DNA of 64,000 nucleotides, from NCBI RefSeq assembly GCF_002105195.1, contig NZ_MUHU01000009.1, positions 62,001 to 126,000 of the forward strand, in the 5' to 3' direction. The notes under the pieces are model-generated. The model was not told where the DNA came from. It saw only the letters and a list, made by a program, of their open reading frames with translations, and made no database searches. Shown one piece after another: positions 51,251 to 60,789 of the stretch. Within the stretch, counting starts at the first letter, position 1, and each line of letters opens with the position of its first letter. The position numbers and the translations under genes were made by a program. This DNA comes from Derxia lacustris. Its GTDB lineage: Bacteria > Pseudomonadota > Gammaproteobacteria > Burkholderiales > Burkholderiaceae_E.

Positions 51251-51655
51251 ATGAAGACGATGCTCCTGGCCGGTTCGGCCCTTGCCCTTTCCCTTCTCGG
51301 CGGCGCCGCGCAGGCCGCCAGCCTCACGCCGGCCGAGCTTGCGGCGCGGATTGCCGAGCCGTTCCGGTCGAGCGTGTTCGAGAACGCGGTCGGCGGTCCG
51401 GCGCTCACGCGCGAACAGGTGCGGGCCGAGCTTGCCGAGGCGATCCGGCGCGGCGATGCGCCGATCGCCGAGAACGGCCTCACGCCGCGCGAGGCCAATC
51501 CGGCCGCCTATCCGGCCCGCGGCGCAGCCGCCGCCAAGACGCGCGAGCAGGTGCGGGCCGAGCTTGCCGAAGCGATCCGGCTCGGCCAGGTGCCGCTCGG
51601 CGAAGACGGCCGCACGCCGCGCGAGCGCCAGCCCGAGGCCTATCCGGCGAGCTGA
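51251..51655 (+). CDS. Exported DUF4148 protein with two repeats
   Basis: 134 residues with a signal peptide (SLLGGAAQAAS). Two copies of a roughly 36-residue DUF4148 unit follow, each with REQVRAELAEAIR, a Gly-Thr-Pro stretch (GLTPREANP / GRTPRERQP) and a Tyr-Pro end. DUF4148 proteins are small periplasmic proteins frequent in Burkholderiales; their function is unknown. The gene stands alone, 122 bases after the HxlR gene. Confidence 0.85.
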   Translation: MKTMLLAGSALALSLLGGAAQAASLTPAELAARIAEPFRSSVFENAVGGPALTREQVRAELAEAIRRGDAPIAENGLTPREANPAAYPARGAAAAKTREQVRAELAEAIRLGQVPLGEDGRTPRERQPEAYPAS

Positions 51656-51813
51656 CGGCCGGTGCCCGCCATTCATGGCTGGCGGAAGGCCGCGTCCTTC
51701 AGCATGAACCCTCGGTCGGCTCAACATCGAGGGCGCGGCGCCGTAACCCGGAACATCCGCCTGTCCGCGCCTTGCCGCGCGACGGGCTCTGCCCCGTTCC
51801 GGAGTCATCCCCC

Positions 51814-52272
51814 ATGAAGCTTCCCTTCTGCCGCGCCGCCCTTGCCGGGCTGGTCGCTTTCTCGTCGCTCGCCCAGGCCGCCGATGGCGGCGCCACCGCC
51901 GAACAGGCCGTGGCCATGGTCAAGAAGGGCGTGGCCTTCATCAAGGCCAGCGGCGCCGACAAGGGCTATGCCGAAATCACCAGCAAGACCGGCCAGTTCC
52001 GGCTCGAAGACCTGTACCTCGTGGTCTACGGCCTCGACGGCACGGTGCGCGCGCACGGCGCCAACGAAAAGATGGTCGGCCGCAATCTCATCGACCTGAA
52101 GGACGTGGACGGCAAGGCCTTCGTGCGCGAGCGCGTGGAGCTGGCGCATGCCAAGCCGAGCTTCTGGCAGGACTACAAGTTCACCAATCCCGAGACCCGG
52201 AAGATCGAGCCCAAGGCCATGTACTGCGAGCGGCTCGACGAGAGCGTCGTCTGCGGCGGCATCTACAAATAA
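51814..52272 (+). CDS. Exported single-Cache sensory protein
   Basis: 152 residues. A signal peptide (LAGLVAFSSLAQAADG) is followed by a Cache_2-type domain: YAEITSKTGQFRLEDLYLVV, VRAHGANEKMVGRNLIDLKD and SFWQDYKFTNPETRKIEPK. Free-standing Cache proteins bind small ligands in the periplasm. It ends 36 bases before a chemoreceptor gene and may present ligand to it. Confidence 0.87.
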   Translation: MKLPFCRAALAGLVAFSSLAQAADGGATAEQAVAMVKKGVAFIKASGADKGYAEITSKTGQFRLEDLYLVVYGLDGTVRAHGANEKMVGRNLIDLKDVDGKAFVRERVELAHAKPSFWQDYKFTNPETRKIEPKAMYCERLDESVVCGGIYK

Positions 52273-52308
52273 GGTCGTGCCGGCACCGCGCCGGTCGAGG
52301 AAAGACTC

Positions 52309-53847
52309 ATGAAGCTGGGAACCAGACTGCTGTTGGCGCCGCTGCTGACGGCAGGCGTGCTGCTGGCCACGGGCGGCGTGAATGCGCTGCTGATGGATCG
52401 CCGGGCCGAGGAGGCGCAAGCCAGCTTTCGCGCCGACATCGAGGTGTTCCGCCAGCTCAGCGAGCAGCAGGCGCGCCTCGGCAGCCTGCATGCCTACAAC
52501 TACCGCACGGTCGCGCTGGTCGGCTCGCTCGACGAAGCGCAGGTGAAGGCCGCGCGTGCCGCGCTGGTCACGCAGATGACCGAGGTGAAGCGGCGCTTCG
52601 GCGCGCTGGGCGAGCAGGCCCGCACCGACGCCGCGCTGCGCAGCGCCATCGGCGACGCGGCCGGCGCCATCGACCGCTATGTGAAGCAGGCCGACGACGC
52701 CATCGACATGGCCTCGGTCGACGCCAATACCGGCATCGCCGCGATGCAGAACGCCGATGCGAGCTTTGCGCAGCTGGCACAGTCGGTGAGCGTGGTCATC
52801 GCGCGCATCGATGCGCTGTCGCAGGCGGCGGCCGAGCAGGCATCCGCCGCGTCGCGGCGCAATCTGCTGCTGCTGGCGCTGGGCGCGCTGGCGGTGGCGG
52901 CCACGACGGTGGGCGCATCGGTGGCCACCCAGCGCAGCATCGTCGCCGACCTGATCCGGGCGCGCGCCGTGGCCAGCGCGGTGGCCGATGGCGACCTCAC
53001 GCGCGACGCCGCGACCGATCGCAAGGACGAAGTGGGCGATCTGCTGCATGCGCTTGCAACCATGCAGCAGCGCCTGCAATCGATGGTCGGCGACATCCGC
53101 GCCTCGGCGGTCAACATCCGCGATGCGAGCGGCGAGATCGCCACCGGCAACCAGGATCTGTCGGGTCGCACCGAGCAGGCGGCGGCCAATCTGGAGCAGA
53201 CCGCCAGCTCGATGGAGGAGCTGACGGGCATCGTGCGCCAGAGCGTCGAGGCGGCGGCGCAGGCCAACCAGCTCGCATCGTCGGCCTCGGAGATCGCCGA
53301 GCGCGGCGGCCGGGTGGTGGGGCAGGTGGTGCAGACGATGCAGGACATCAACGCCAGCAGCCGCAGGATCGGCGACATCATCGGCACCATCGACGGCATT
53401 GCCTTCCAGACCAACATCCTCGCGCTCAACGCGGCGGTCGAGGCGGCGCGCGCCGGCGAGCAGGGACGCGGTTTTGCGGTGGTGGCGAGCGAGGTGCGCA
53501 GCCTCGCGCAGCGCAGCGCCGAGGCGGCGAAGGAGATCAAGCTGCTGGTCGGCACCAGCGTGGCCAATGTCGATTCGGGCAGCGCGCTGGTCGGCGACGC
53601 GGGCCGCACCATGGGCGAGATCGTGGCGAGCGTGCAGCGCGTGAGCGACATCATCGGCGAGATCACGGCGGCGGCCGGCGAGCAGAGCCAGGGCATCGGC
53701 CAGGTGAACGGCGCGGTCGGCCAGCTCGATCGCATGACGCAGCAGAACGCCGCGCTGGTCGAGCAGAGCGCGGCGGCGGCGGCCAGCCTGAAGGAGCAGG
53801 CCGACCGGCTCGCCGACGTGGTGGGCGTGTTCCGGCTGCGCGGCTGA
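52309..53847 (+). CDS. Methyl-accepting chemotaxis protein
   Basis: 512 residues. Two membrane segments (about 8-28 and 183-205) flank a four-helix-bundle periplasmic domain. A HAMP domain follows ([18 protein letters not shown]), then the signalling domain with the conserved hairpin tip [20 protein letters not shown] and [17 protein letters not shown]. It lacks a C-terminal NWETF pentapeptide. Co-transcribed with the Cache protein. Confidence 0.95.
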   Translation: MKLGTRLLLAPLLTAGVLLATGGVNALLMDRRAEEAQASFRADIEVFRQLSEQQARLGSLHAYNYRTVALVGSLDEAQVKAARAALVTQMTEVKRRFGALGEQARTDAALRSAIGDAAGAIDRYVKQADDAIDMASVDANTGIAAMQNADASFAQLAQSVSVVIARIDALSQAAAEQASAASRRNLLLLALGALAVAATTVGASVATQRSIVADLIRARAVASAVADGDLTRDAATDRKDEVGDLLHALATMQQRLQSMVGDIRASAVNIRDASGEIATGNQDLSGRTEQAAANLEQTASSMEELTGIVRQSVEAAAQANQLASSASEIAERGGRVVGQVVQTMQDINASSRRIGDIIGTIDGIAFQTNILALNAAVEAARAGEQGRGFAVVASEVRSLAQRSAEAAKEIKLLVGTSVANVDSGSALVGDAGRTMGEIVASVQRVSDIIGEITAAAGEQSQGIGQVNGAVGQLDRMTQQNAALVEQSAAAAASLKEQADRLADVVGVFRLRG

Positions 53848-53875
53848 AGGCGGGGCATTCCGGGGCGGAATGCTT

Positions 53876-53911
53876 GCCATGCCGCGCGCCGGCGTTCCGG
53901 CGCGGCATGGC
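53876..53911 (+). terminator. Strong hairpin after chemoreceptor gene
   Basis: A 12-bp perfect stem, GCCATGCCGCGC (53876-53887) with its complement (53900-53911), plus further pairing in the loop. A shorter hairpin (GCATTCC/GGAATGC, 53855-53873) precedes it. No T run. Confidence 0.55.
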
Positions 53912-53994
53912 GCGCCCGAGCATGGCTTGCCTCGGGCCGGCCGCGCCATTCCGGCGCCGGCCGCTGCCCGACACGTCATCGCAAGGACTGCCTC

Positions 53995-54672
53995 ATGTCG
54001 CTTCAACAGAGACTCGATGCCTTCAAGGCCGATTTCAAGGCCGGTCGGCCGCCCTATCAGAACGTGCCGCCGGAAGTTCATGCGGTCATGGAACGCGCGA
54101 CTGCCGAGCTGATCGCCTCCGGGCTGGCGGCGCAGGCGATCAAGGCCGGGCAGACCGCGCCGGCCTTCACGCTGACCGATGCCGAGGGCCGGACCGTGAC
54201 GTCGGCCGGGCTGCTGGCGCGCGGCCCGCTGGTGCTCACCTTCTATCGCGGCGTCTGGTGCCCCTACTGCAACCTCGACCTGCAAGCCTTGCAGGAGGCC
54301 TTGCCGGCCATCGCGCTGCTCGGCGCGCAGGTGGTGGCGGTGTCGCCGCAGACGCCGGTCAACAGCCGCCGCTCGTTGCGCGACAACGGGCTCGGCTTTT
54401 CGATCCTGAGCGATCCGGGCAACGAGCTTGCCGCCCGCTTCGGCCTGCGCTTCGCCATGCCCGACTATCTGGTGGCGCTCTACAAGAGCCTCAACAACGA
54501 GCTGCCCGCGTTCAACGGCGACGACAGCTGGACGCTGCCGATGCCGGCGCGCTACGTGATCGCGCCCGACGGCACGGTGGTCTATGCCGAGGTCAATCCC
54601 GACTACACGCAGCGGCCCGATCCGGCCGAGCTGCTGCCGGCATTGCGCGCGCTGGCCGGCCTGCGCGACTGA
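53995..54672 (+). CDS. Peroxiredoxin-like AhpC/TSA-family protein
   Basis: 225 residues. A helical N-terminal extension (about 45 residues) precedes a thioredoxin fold with LVLTFYRGVWCPYCNLDLQA, a WCPYC redox pair in place of the classic PxxxTxxC of Prx. This is the pattern of the Prx-like2/peroxiredoxin-like subgroup. It likely reduces peroxides or disulfides in the cytoplasm. Monocistronic, convergent with the LysR gene. Confidence 0.88.
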   Translation: MSLQQRLDAFKADFKAGRPPYQNVPPEVHAVMERATAELIASGLAAQAIKAGQTAPAFTLTDAEGRTVTSAGLLARGPLVLTFYRGVWCPYCNLDLQALQEALPAIALLGAQVVAVSPQTPVNSRRSLRDNGLGFSILSDPGNELAARFGLRFAMPDYLVALYKSLNNELPAFNGDDSWTLPMPARYVIAPDGTVVYAEVNPDYTQRPDPAELLPALRALAGLRD

Positions 54673-54685
54673 GCGTGCGGCGCGT

Positions 54686-55585
54686 TCAGTTCGCGGCGGT
54701 CGTGTCGGCCATCAGCCGCTCGACATAGGCCGCGAAGGCGCGCGCCTTGGCGCTCGCGCGCCGGCCCGACGGATAGACCGCCCACAGGTCGACCGGCGGC
54801 AGCGCCCAGTCGGCCAGCACCTGGCGCGCCGCGCCGCTGGCCAGCTCGGGCGCGAACATCCATTCCGACGCTATGGCCAGGCCCAGGTCGCAGAGCACGG
54901 CGGCGCGCACGCCCTCGGCCGCGCCGGTCTGCACCCGGCCCGCCACCACCACCGACACCTCGGTGCCGGCGCGCTCGAAGCTCCAGGCGGTGCCGCCGCC
55001 GCGCCGGTTGAACACGATGGCCTGATGCGCGGCCAGCTCGGCCGGATGCTGGGGCAGGCCGGCGCGCGCGAAATAGCCCGGCGTGCCGACCACCATGCGC
55101 CGGCCGCGCGCCAGCCGCCGCGCGGTCATGGTCGAGTCGGCAAGCTGGCCCATGCGGATCGCCACGTCGATGCCTTCCTCGCGCAGATCGATGTCGCGGT
55201 CGTCGAGCACCAGGTCGAGCGCGAGCTGCGGGTGTTCGAGCAGGAAGGGCTGAAGCCGCGGCAGCACATGCAGCCGCGCCAGCGTGACCGGCGCGCAGAC
55301 GCGCAGCCGGCCGGTGAGCGCCGCGCCGGCGCCGCGCGCGGCCAGCTCGGCGGCCTCGGCCTCCTCGACGGCGCGCCGGGCGTGCTCGTGGAACTGCCGG
55401 CCGGCCTCGGTGAGCGCGATGCCGCGCGGCGAGCGCAGCAGCAGCGCCACGCCGAGCCGCGCTTCGAGCTGGGCCACGGTCTTCGACACCGCCGGCTGGC
55501 CCACGCCGAGCCGCTGCGCGCCGGCCGACAGCGAGCCGGCCTCGACCACGGCGATGAAGGTCTGCATTGCGGCGAGTCGGTCCAT
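54686..55585 (-). CDS. LysR-family transcriptional regulator
   Basis: 299 residues. N-terminal helix-turn-helix (TFIAVVEAGSLSAGAQRLGV, PAVSKTVAQLEARLG) and a LysR substrate-binding domain of the DsdC/PBP2_CrgA type (RLRVCAPVTLARLHVLPRLQ, DIDLREEGIDVAIRMG). Start MDRLAAMQTF; the M at residue 7 is an alternative. It lies 25 bases downstream of the MTA-phosphorylase gene on the same strand, and its targets cannot be told from sequence. Confidence 0.92.
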   Translation of the reverse strand: MDRLAAMQTFIAVVEAGSLSAGAQRLGVGQPAVSKTVAQLEARLGVALLLRSPRGIALTEAGRQFHEHARRAVEEAEAAELAARGAGAALTGRLRVCAPVTLARLHVLPRLQPFLLEHPQLALDLVLDDRDIDLREEGIDVAIRMGQLADSTMTARRLARGRRMVVGTPGYFARAGLPQHPAELAAHQAIVFNRRGGGTAWSFERAGTEVSVVVAGRVQTGAAEGVRAAVLCDLGLAIASEWMFAPELASGAARQVLADWALPPVDLWAVYPSGRRASAKARAFAAYVERLMADTTAAN

Positions 55586-55610
55586 GCGGGTCTGGCCGGA
55601 GGGTGAAGAA

Positions 55611-56486
55611 TCAGCGGCGGCGCGCGAGCAGCGGCGCAAGCCGGGCGCGCACCTCGTCGGTCATGGCGGCGACCGGCGTCACGAGCGCGCTGTCGAGCGC
55701 AGTGTGCGCGGCCGAGACCGGCCAGCGCGCCGCGATGCCCTGCACCGCCGCCGCCACCAGCCGTTGCGCGCGCAGCGCATTGGCCTGGAGATTGGCGATC
55801 GCCAGCTCGGCCGTCACGCAGGCCTGATGCGGATGCCAGCAATCCCAGTCGGTGACCAGCGCCAGCGTCGCGTAGGCAATGCCGGCTTCGCGGGCGAGCC
55901 GGGCCTCGGGCATGTTGGTCATGCCGATCACGCTGGCGCCCATCGCGCGAAAGCCGTGGGATTCGGCGCGGGTCGAGAACGCCGGTCCCTCGATGCAGAC
56001 ATAGCAGCCGTCGGCATGCAGCCGGGCTTCGCCGGCGAGGCCCGCCGCCGCGAAGGACTCGGCCAGGATGGCGTGCAGCGCGCCGCAGACCGGGTCGGCC
56101 ATCGACACATGCGCCACCGCGCCGGCGCCAAAGAAGCTGCCGGCGCGCCCGCGCGTCAGGTCGATGAACTGGGTCGGCAGCACCAGGTCGAGCGGCGCGA
56201 TTTCCTCGCGCAGCGAGCCGACCGCCGAGACCGAGATCAGGTAGTCGACGCCCAGCTGTGCAAACGCATGCAGATTGGCGCGGAACGGAATTTCGCCCGG
56301 AATGAGTCCGTGACCGCGACCGTGACGGGCCAGGAATGCCACCTCCACGCCGCCGAGCCGGCCGATGAGAAAGGCATCCGACGGGCGGCCGTAGGGCGTG
56401 TCGACGAACACTTCGCGGGTGTCGGTCAGGCCATCCATGCGGTAGAGCCCGCTGCCGCCGAGGATGCCGATGCGCAGCTTGTCCAT
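55611..56486 (-). CDS. mtnP: S-methyl-5'-thioadenosine phosphorylase-like enzyme
   Basis: 291 residues of the PNP/MTAP class. RIGILGGSGLYRMDGL opens the fold, with FLARHGRGHGLIPGEIPFRA (phosphate site) and GMTNMPEARLAREAGIAYA (ribose/base site) as signatures. It cleaves methylthioadenosine, or a related 5'-modified adenosine, to adenine and a sugar 1-phosphate. A GGGAAG site precedes the ATG. It is divergent from the TVP38-flavoprotein fusion across a TTCTTACA palindrome, and near an ArsM-like gene. A role on arsenic-containing adenosines is therefore possible. Confidence 0.88.
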   Translation of the reverse strand: MDKLRIGILGGSGLYRMDGLTDTREVFVDTPYGRPSDAFLIGRLGGVEVAFLARHGRGHGLIPGEIPFRANLHAFAQLGVDYLISVSAVGSLREEIAPLDLVLPTQFIDLTRGRAGSFFGAGAVAHVSMADPVCGALHAILAESFAAAGLAGEARLHADGCYVCIEGPAFSTRAESHGFRAMGASVIGMTNMPEARLAREAGIAYATLALVTDWDCWHPHQACVTAELAIANLQANALRAQRLVAAAVQGIAARWPVSAAHTALDSALVTPVAAMTDEVRARLAPLLARRR

Positions 56487-56535
56487 TGCGTCTTCCCTTG
56501 GGGTGAAAACGGCTTGGTCGGCGCACGCGGCGGTT

Positions 56536-56564
56536 TTCTTACACCGCGCCGGCGGCTGTAAGAA
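56536..56564. promoter_or_regulatory. Palindromic operator in the mtnP/flavoprotein gap
   Basis: TTCTTACA (56536-56543) and TGTAAGAA (56557-56564) form a perfect 8-bp dyad with a 13-base spacer. It is an AT-rich island in GC-rich DNA, centred between divergent starts. Regulator unknown; an ArsR-family protein would be typical if the locus is arsenic-responsive. Confidence 0.55.
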
Positions 56565-56641
56565 GCGCGGCGCCGTTCCGACCATCGACCATGCGGCCCG
56601 CCCTCGCTCGCGGGCCGCCTTCCTTCATTCGAAAGTCGGTC

Positions 56642-58789
56642 ATGCGCCTGGATAAACGCTGGTGGTTCGTCGTGCTGCTCGGATTGGTGTTTGCGTTGTT
56701 CTTCGCATTCGATCTCGGGCGCTTTCTCAGTCTCGCGGCCATCAAGGACAGTCAGGCCGGTCTCGACGCCTGGCGCGCCGAGCGGCCGCTGGTGGCGGCG
56801 CTGATCTTCTTTGCCACCTATGTGGCGGTGACGGCGCTGTCGCTGCCCGGCGCCGCGGTGATGACGCTGGCGGCCGGTGCCATCTTCGGCCTGGGCTGGG
56901 GCACGCTCATCGTGTCGTTCGCGTCGTCGCTCGGCGCGACGCTCGCCTTTCTGGCCGCGCGCTGGCTGCTCGGCAACTGGGTGCAGGCGCGCTTCGGCGC
57001 CCGGCTCGCGGCGCTCAACGACGGCATCCGGCGCGATGGCGGCTTCTACCTGTTCACGCTGCGGCTGGTGCCGGTGCTGCCGTTCTTCGTCATCAATCTG
57101 GCGATGGGGCTGACGCCGATCCGGCCGCTGGTGTTCTACGGCGTGAGCCAGATCGGCATGCTGGCCGGCACGCTGGTGTACGTGAACGCCGGCACCCAGC
57201 TCGCGCGCATCGATTCGCTCAAGGGCATCGTTTCGCCGGGCCTGCTGGGCTCGCTGGTGCTGCTGGGCGTGTTTCCGCTGCTGGCGCGCAAGCTGGTCGA
57301 CGCGGTGCAGGCGCGCAAGGTGTATGCGCCGTTTCGCAAGCCGGCCCGGTTCGACCGCAATCTGGTGGTGATCGGCGGCGGCTCCGCCGGGCTGGTCACG
57401 GCCTACATCGCGGCGGCGGTCAAGGCCGAGGTGACGCTGGTCGAGCGCCATGCGCTCGGCGGCGATTGCCTCAACACCGGCTGCGTGCCGTCGAAGGCGC
57501 TAATCCGCTCGGCAAAGTTCGCGGCCCAGCTGGCGCGCGGCGATGAATTCGGCATCGCGGTCGGCCCGCCGCAGGTGGATTTCGCGGCCGTGATGGAGCG
57601 CGTGCAGCGCGTGGTGCAGACCATCGCGCCGCACGATTCGGTCGAGCGCTACACCGGGCTCGGCGTCGACGTGGCGCTCGGCAGCGCGCGCATCGTGTCG
57701 CCGTGGGAAGTCGAGATCGCCGCGCCCGACGGCAGCCGTCGCACGCTGACCACGCGCGCCATCGTCATCGCGGCCGGAGCGCGGCCGTTCGTGCCGCCGC
57801 TGCCCGGCATCGACCGGATCGAGGTGCTCACGTCCGACACGGTGTGGAAGCTGCGCGAGCGCCCGGCGCGGCTGCTGGTGCTGGGCGGCGGGCCGATCGG
57901 CTGCGAGCTGGCGCAAGCCTTTGCACGGCTCGGCTCGAAGGTGACCCAGGTTGAAATGGCGCCGCGCCTGCTGCTGCGCGAGGACGCCGAGGTGTCGGCG
58001 CTGGTCGAGGCGAAGTTCCGTGCCGAGGGCATCGACGTGCGCACCGGCCATGCCGCGCTGCGCGTCGACGTGCTTGGCGAACGCAAGCTGCTGGTGGCGG
58101 CGCATGCCGGCCGCGAGGTGGAGATCGACTTCGACGCGCTGCTGGTGGCGGTGGGGCGCAGCGCCAACCTGGACGGCTACGGGCTCAAGGAGCTGGGCGT
58201 GACCACCGGACGCACGGTGGAGGTGAACGGCTATCTCCAGACCAACTTCCCCAACATCTATGCCGCCGGCGACGTGGCCGGACCGTTCCAGTTCACGCAC
58301 GCGGCGGCGCATCAGGCCTGGTATGCGGCGGTCAACGCGCTGTTCGATCCGATCCGGAAATTCCGTGCCGACTACCGCGTGATTCCGTGGGCTACCTTCA
58401 CCGAGCCCGAGGTGGCGCGCGTGGGCCTCAACGAGCAGGAAGCCGCCGAGCGCGGCATTGCCTGCGAGGTGACGACCTACGGCATCGACGACCTCGACCG
58501 CGCGATCGCCGACGGCGAGGCGCATGGCTTCGTCAAGCTGCTGACCGTGCCGGGCAAGGACCGCATCCTCGGCGCCACCATCGTCGGCGAGCATGCGGGC
58601 GACCTCATCGCCGAATTCGTGCTGGCCATGAAGCACGGCATCGGGCTGAACAAGCTGCTCGGCACCATCCACATCTATCCGACGCTGGCCGAGGCCAACA
58701 AGTACGCGGCCGGCAACTGGAAGCGCGCCCATGTGCCGACGCGCGCGCTGGCCTGGGTGGCGCGCTGGCATGCCTGGCGGCGCGGCTGA
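56642..58789 (+). CDS. TVP38/TMEM64 membrane domain fused to a mercuric-reductase-like flavoprotein
   Basis: 715 residues. Residues 1-230 are a TVP38/DedA-like (SNARE-associated) membrane domain: TALSLPGAAVMTLAAGAIFG, LGATLAFLAARWLLGNW, FTLRLVPVLPFFVINLAMG. From about 237 a complete pyridine-nucleotide-disulfide oxidoreductase follows: NLVVIGGGSAGLVTAY (FAD), GGDCLNTGCVPSKAL with the redox pair C276/C281, IYAAGDVAGPFQFTHAAAHQ and IHIYPTLAEANKYA (His-containing dimer domain). It presumably reduces a disulfide or metal/metalloid substrate at the membrane. The next gene overlaps its stop as TGATG. Confidence 0.92.
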   Translation: MRLDKRWWFVVLLGLVFALFFAFDLGRFLSLAAIKDSQAGLDAWRAERPLVAALIFFATYVAVTALSLPGAAVMTLAAGAIFGLGWGTLIVSFASSLGATLAFLAARWLLGNWVQARFGARLAALNDGIRRDGGFYLFTLRLVPVLPFFVINLAMGLTPIRPLVFYGVSQIGMLAGTLVYVNAGTQLARIDSLKGIVSPGLLGSLVLLGVFPLLARKLVDAVQARKVYAPFRKPARFDRNLVVIGGGSAGLVTAYIAAAVKAEVTLVERHALGGDCLNTGCVPSKALIRSAKFAAQLARGDEFGIAVGPPQVDFAAVMERVQRVVQTIAPHDSVERYTGLGVDVALGSARIVSPWEVEIAAPDGSRRTLTTRAIVIAAGARPFVPPLPGIDRIEVLTSDTVWKLRERPARLLVLGGGPIGCELAQAFARLGSKVTQVEMAPRLLLREDAEVSALVEAKFRAEGIDVRTGHAALRVDVLGERKLLVAAHAGREVEIDFDALLVAVGRSANLDGYGLKELGVTTGRTVEVNGYLQTNFPNIYAAGDVAGPFQFTHAAAHQAWYAAVNALFDPIRKFRADYRVIPWATFTEPEVARVGLNEQEAAERGIACEVTTYGIDDLDRAIADGEAHGFVKLLTVPGKDRILGATIVGEHAGDLIAEFVLAMKHGIGLNKLLGTIHIYPTLAEANKYAAGNWKRAHVPTRALAWVARWHAWRRG

Positions 58790-59946
58790 TGGCGCCGGCC
58801 ACCGGCGCGGCGCCGGAGGCGGGCCGCAAGCGGCTGCTGCTGCTCGGCGGCGGGCATGCGCATGTGGGCGTGCTGCGCGACTTTGCGCGGCGCCCGGTCG
58901 CCGGCTGGGAGCTGACGCTGCTCAGTCCGTCGGCGCGCCAGATCTATTCGGGGATGCTGCCGGGCTGGATCGCCGGCCGCCATGCGCTCGACGATTGCGC
59001 GATCGATCTTGCGGCGCTGGCCGCGCGGGCCGGCGCGCGGCGGGTCATCGGCAGCGCGAGCGGGCTCGATCCCGCTGCGCGCACGGTGCGGCTCGCCGAC
59101 GGCCGCCAGCTCGGCTATGACCTGCTGTCGCTCGACATCGGCTCGGTGTCCGGCGCGTTCGCCTTGACCGGCGGTGGCGGGCAGGCGCTGGCGCTGCGGC
59201 CGATCGAGGACTTCGTCGAGCGGCTGGCGGCCCTGGTGGCGCGCATCGTGGTGTGCGGCCGGCCGGTGGCGCTGGCGGTCGTCGGGGCTGGCGCGGCCGG
59301 CGTCGAGCTGGTCTTTGCGCTGCGGGCCCGCGCGCGGCGCGACGGCTGGCCGCCGCTGACGCTGCTGCTGGTGGGCAGCCAGGCGCTGCCGTTGCCGGGC
59401 ATGCCGGACGGATTGCGTCGGCGCGCGGCGCTGCGGCTGGCCCGGGCCGGCATCGACTGGATCGGCAATGCGCGCGTGACGGCGGTGCTGCCGGACCGCC
59501 TGGTCTGCGCCGGCATGGCGTCGCGGCCGGTCGATGCCTGCATCTGCGCCACCGGCGCCGTCGCCGCGCCGTGGCTGGCCGCGAGCGGCCTGGCGACCGA
59601 CGCCGCCGGCTTCGTGCGCGTCGATGCGGCGCTGCAAAGCCTGTCGCATCCCGGCGTGTTCGCGGCCGGCGACGTGGCGGCGCTGGCCGTGCCCCGGCCC
59701 CGCTCGGGCGTGTTTGCGGTGCGCGCCGGGCCGGCGCTGGCGCGCAACCTGCGCGCTGCCTGCGCCGGCCAGCCGCTGCAAGCCTGGCAGCCGCAACGCC
59801 AGGCGCTCTACCTGCTGGGCCTGGACGACGGCAGCGCGCTGGCGAGCTGGGGCGCTTTGTGGTCGGAAGGGCGCTGGGCGGCGCGGCTCAAGGCGCGCAT
59901 CGACCGCCGCTTCGTGCGGCGCGCCAACGCCGCCGCCGGCACCTGA
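58789..59946 (+). CDS. FAD-dependent oxidoreductase of the SelD-N-terminal-domain type
   Basis: 385 residues. LLLLGGGHAHVGVLRDFARR, SPSARQIYSGMLPGWIAGRH and LGYDLLSLDIGS match the NDH-2-like domain that is fused to selenophosphate synthetase in other bacteria (TIGR03169-like). Here it stands alone. A second nucleotide-binding site (VALAVVGAGAAGVELVFALR) and GVFAAGDVAAL complete the fold. It is translationally coupled to the TVP38-flavoprotein fusion. Its electron acceptor is unknown. No SelD kinase domain is nearby. Confidence 0.87.
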   Translation: MAPATGAAPEAGRKRLLLLGGGHAHVGVLRDFARRPVAGWELTLLSPSARQIYSGMLPGWIAGRHALDDCAIDLAALAARAGARRVIGSASGLDPAARTVRLADGRQLGYDLLSLDIGSVSGAFALTGGGGQALALRPIEDFVERLAALVARIVVCGRPVALAVVGAGAAGVELVFALRARARRDGWPPLTLLLVGSQALPLPGMPDGLRRRAALRLARAGIDWIGNARVTAVLPDRLVCAGMASRPVDACICATGAVAAPWLAASGLATDAAGFVRVDAALQSLSHPGVFAAGDVAALAVPRPRSGVFAVRAGPALARNLRAACAGQPLQAWQPQRQALYLLGLDDGSALASWGALWSEGRWAARLKARIDRRFVRRANAAAGT

Positions 59947-59961
59947 CCGGCAGCGCGGGCA

Positions 59962-60789
59962 TCAGCCGCGCAGGCCGCCGACATAGGCCGCCGTCAGCGC
60001 ATCGGCCGGCTGCTCGAACAGCCGTTGCGCGCGGCCGAATTCGATGAGCTTGCCGACCCGCTCGCGCAGCCAGAAGAAGGCCGCGTAGTTGGCGATGCGC
60101 CGCGCCTGGGCCAGGTTGTGCGTGACGATCACCACCGTGTACTGGCCGCGCAGCCGCGCGATCAGATCCTCCACCGCGGCCGAGGCGATCGGGTCGAGCG
60201 CCGAGCAGGGCTCGTCCATCAGCAGCACCTCGGGCCCGAGCGCGATGGCGCGCGCGATGCACAGCCGCTGCTGCTGGCCGCCCGACAGCGCCAGCGCCGG
60301 CGCGTCGAGCCGGTCGCCGACCTCGTCCCACAGGCCCGCGTCGCGCAGCGCGCGCTCGACGCGGTCGGCCAGCTCGGCGCGGTTGCGCAGTCCGTGCTCG
60401 CGCAGCGGCAGTTCGAGGTTGCGCCGGATCGACAGCGGAAACGGATTGGGGCGCTGGAAGATGCTGCCCACGCGCTGGCGCAGCAGCCGGGTGTCGGTGC
60501 CGGGCGCATACACATCCTGCCCGCCGAGCAGCACCTGTCCGCGCACCCGCGCGCCGGGGATCAGATCGGTCATGCGGTTAAGCGCCGACAGGAAGGAGGT
60601 CTTGCCGCAGCCCGACGGCCCGATCAGCGCGGTGACGCAGCCGCGATGGATGTCGAGCGACACATCGTCGAGCACGCTGCGGCCGCCGTGGCTGACGCCG
60701 AGGCCGCGCACGCTCAGATGCGGCTGCGGATCGCAGCAGGGCGGGCCGGCGCGCAACTCGCCGACGGTGTAGGGCTGGGGCAGGTTCAT
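59962..60789 (-). CDS. pstB: Phosphate ABC transporter ATP-binding protein PstB
   Basis: 275 residues. Walker A LIGPSGCGKTSFLSALNRM, the PstB-typical VGSIFQRPNPFPLSIRRNLE, signature LSGGQQQRLCIARAI and Walker B VLLMDEPCSALDPIAS are clear. It starts with a 25-residue N-terminal extension. It overlaps the PstA stop as ATGA. Last gene of the ArsM-like/pstSCAB unit. Confidence 0.95.
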   Translation of the reverse strand: MNLPQPYTVGELRAGPPCCDPQPHLSVRGLGVSHGGRSVLDDVSLDIHRGCVTALIGPSGCGKTSFLSALNRMTDLIPGARVRGQVLLGGQDVYAPGTDTRLLRQRVGSIFQRPNPFPLSIRRNLELPLREHGLRNRAELADRVERALRDAGLWDEVGDRLDAPALALSGGQQQRLCIARAIALGPEVLLMDEPCSALDPIASAAVEDLIARLRGQYTVVIVTHNLAQARRIANYAAFFWLRERVGKLIEFGRAQRLFEQPADALTAAYVGGLRG

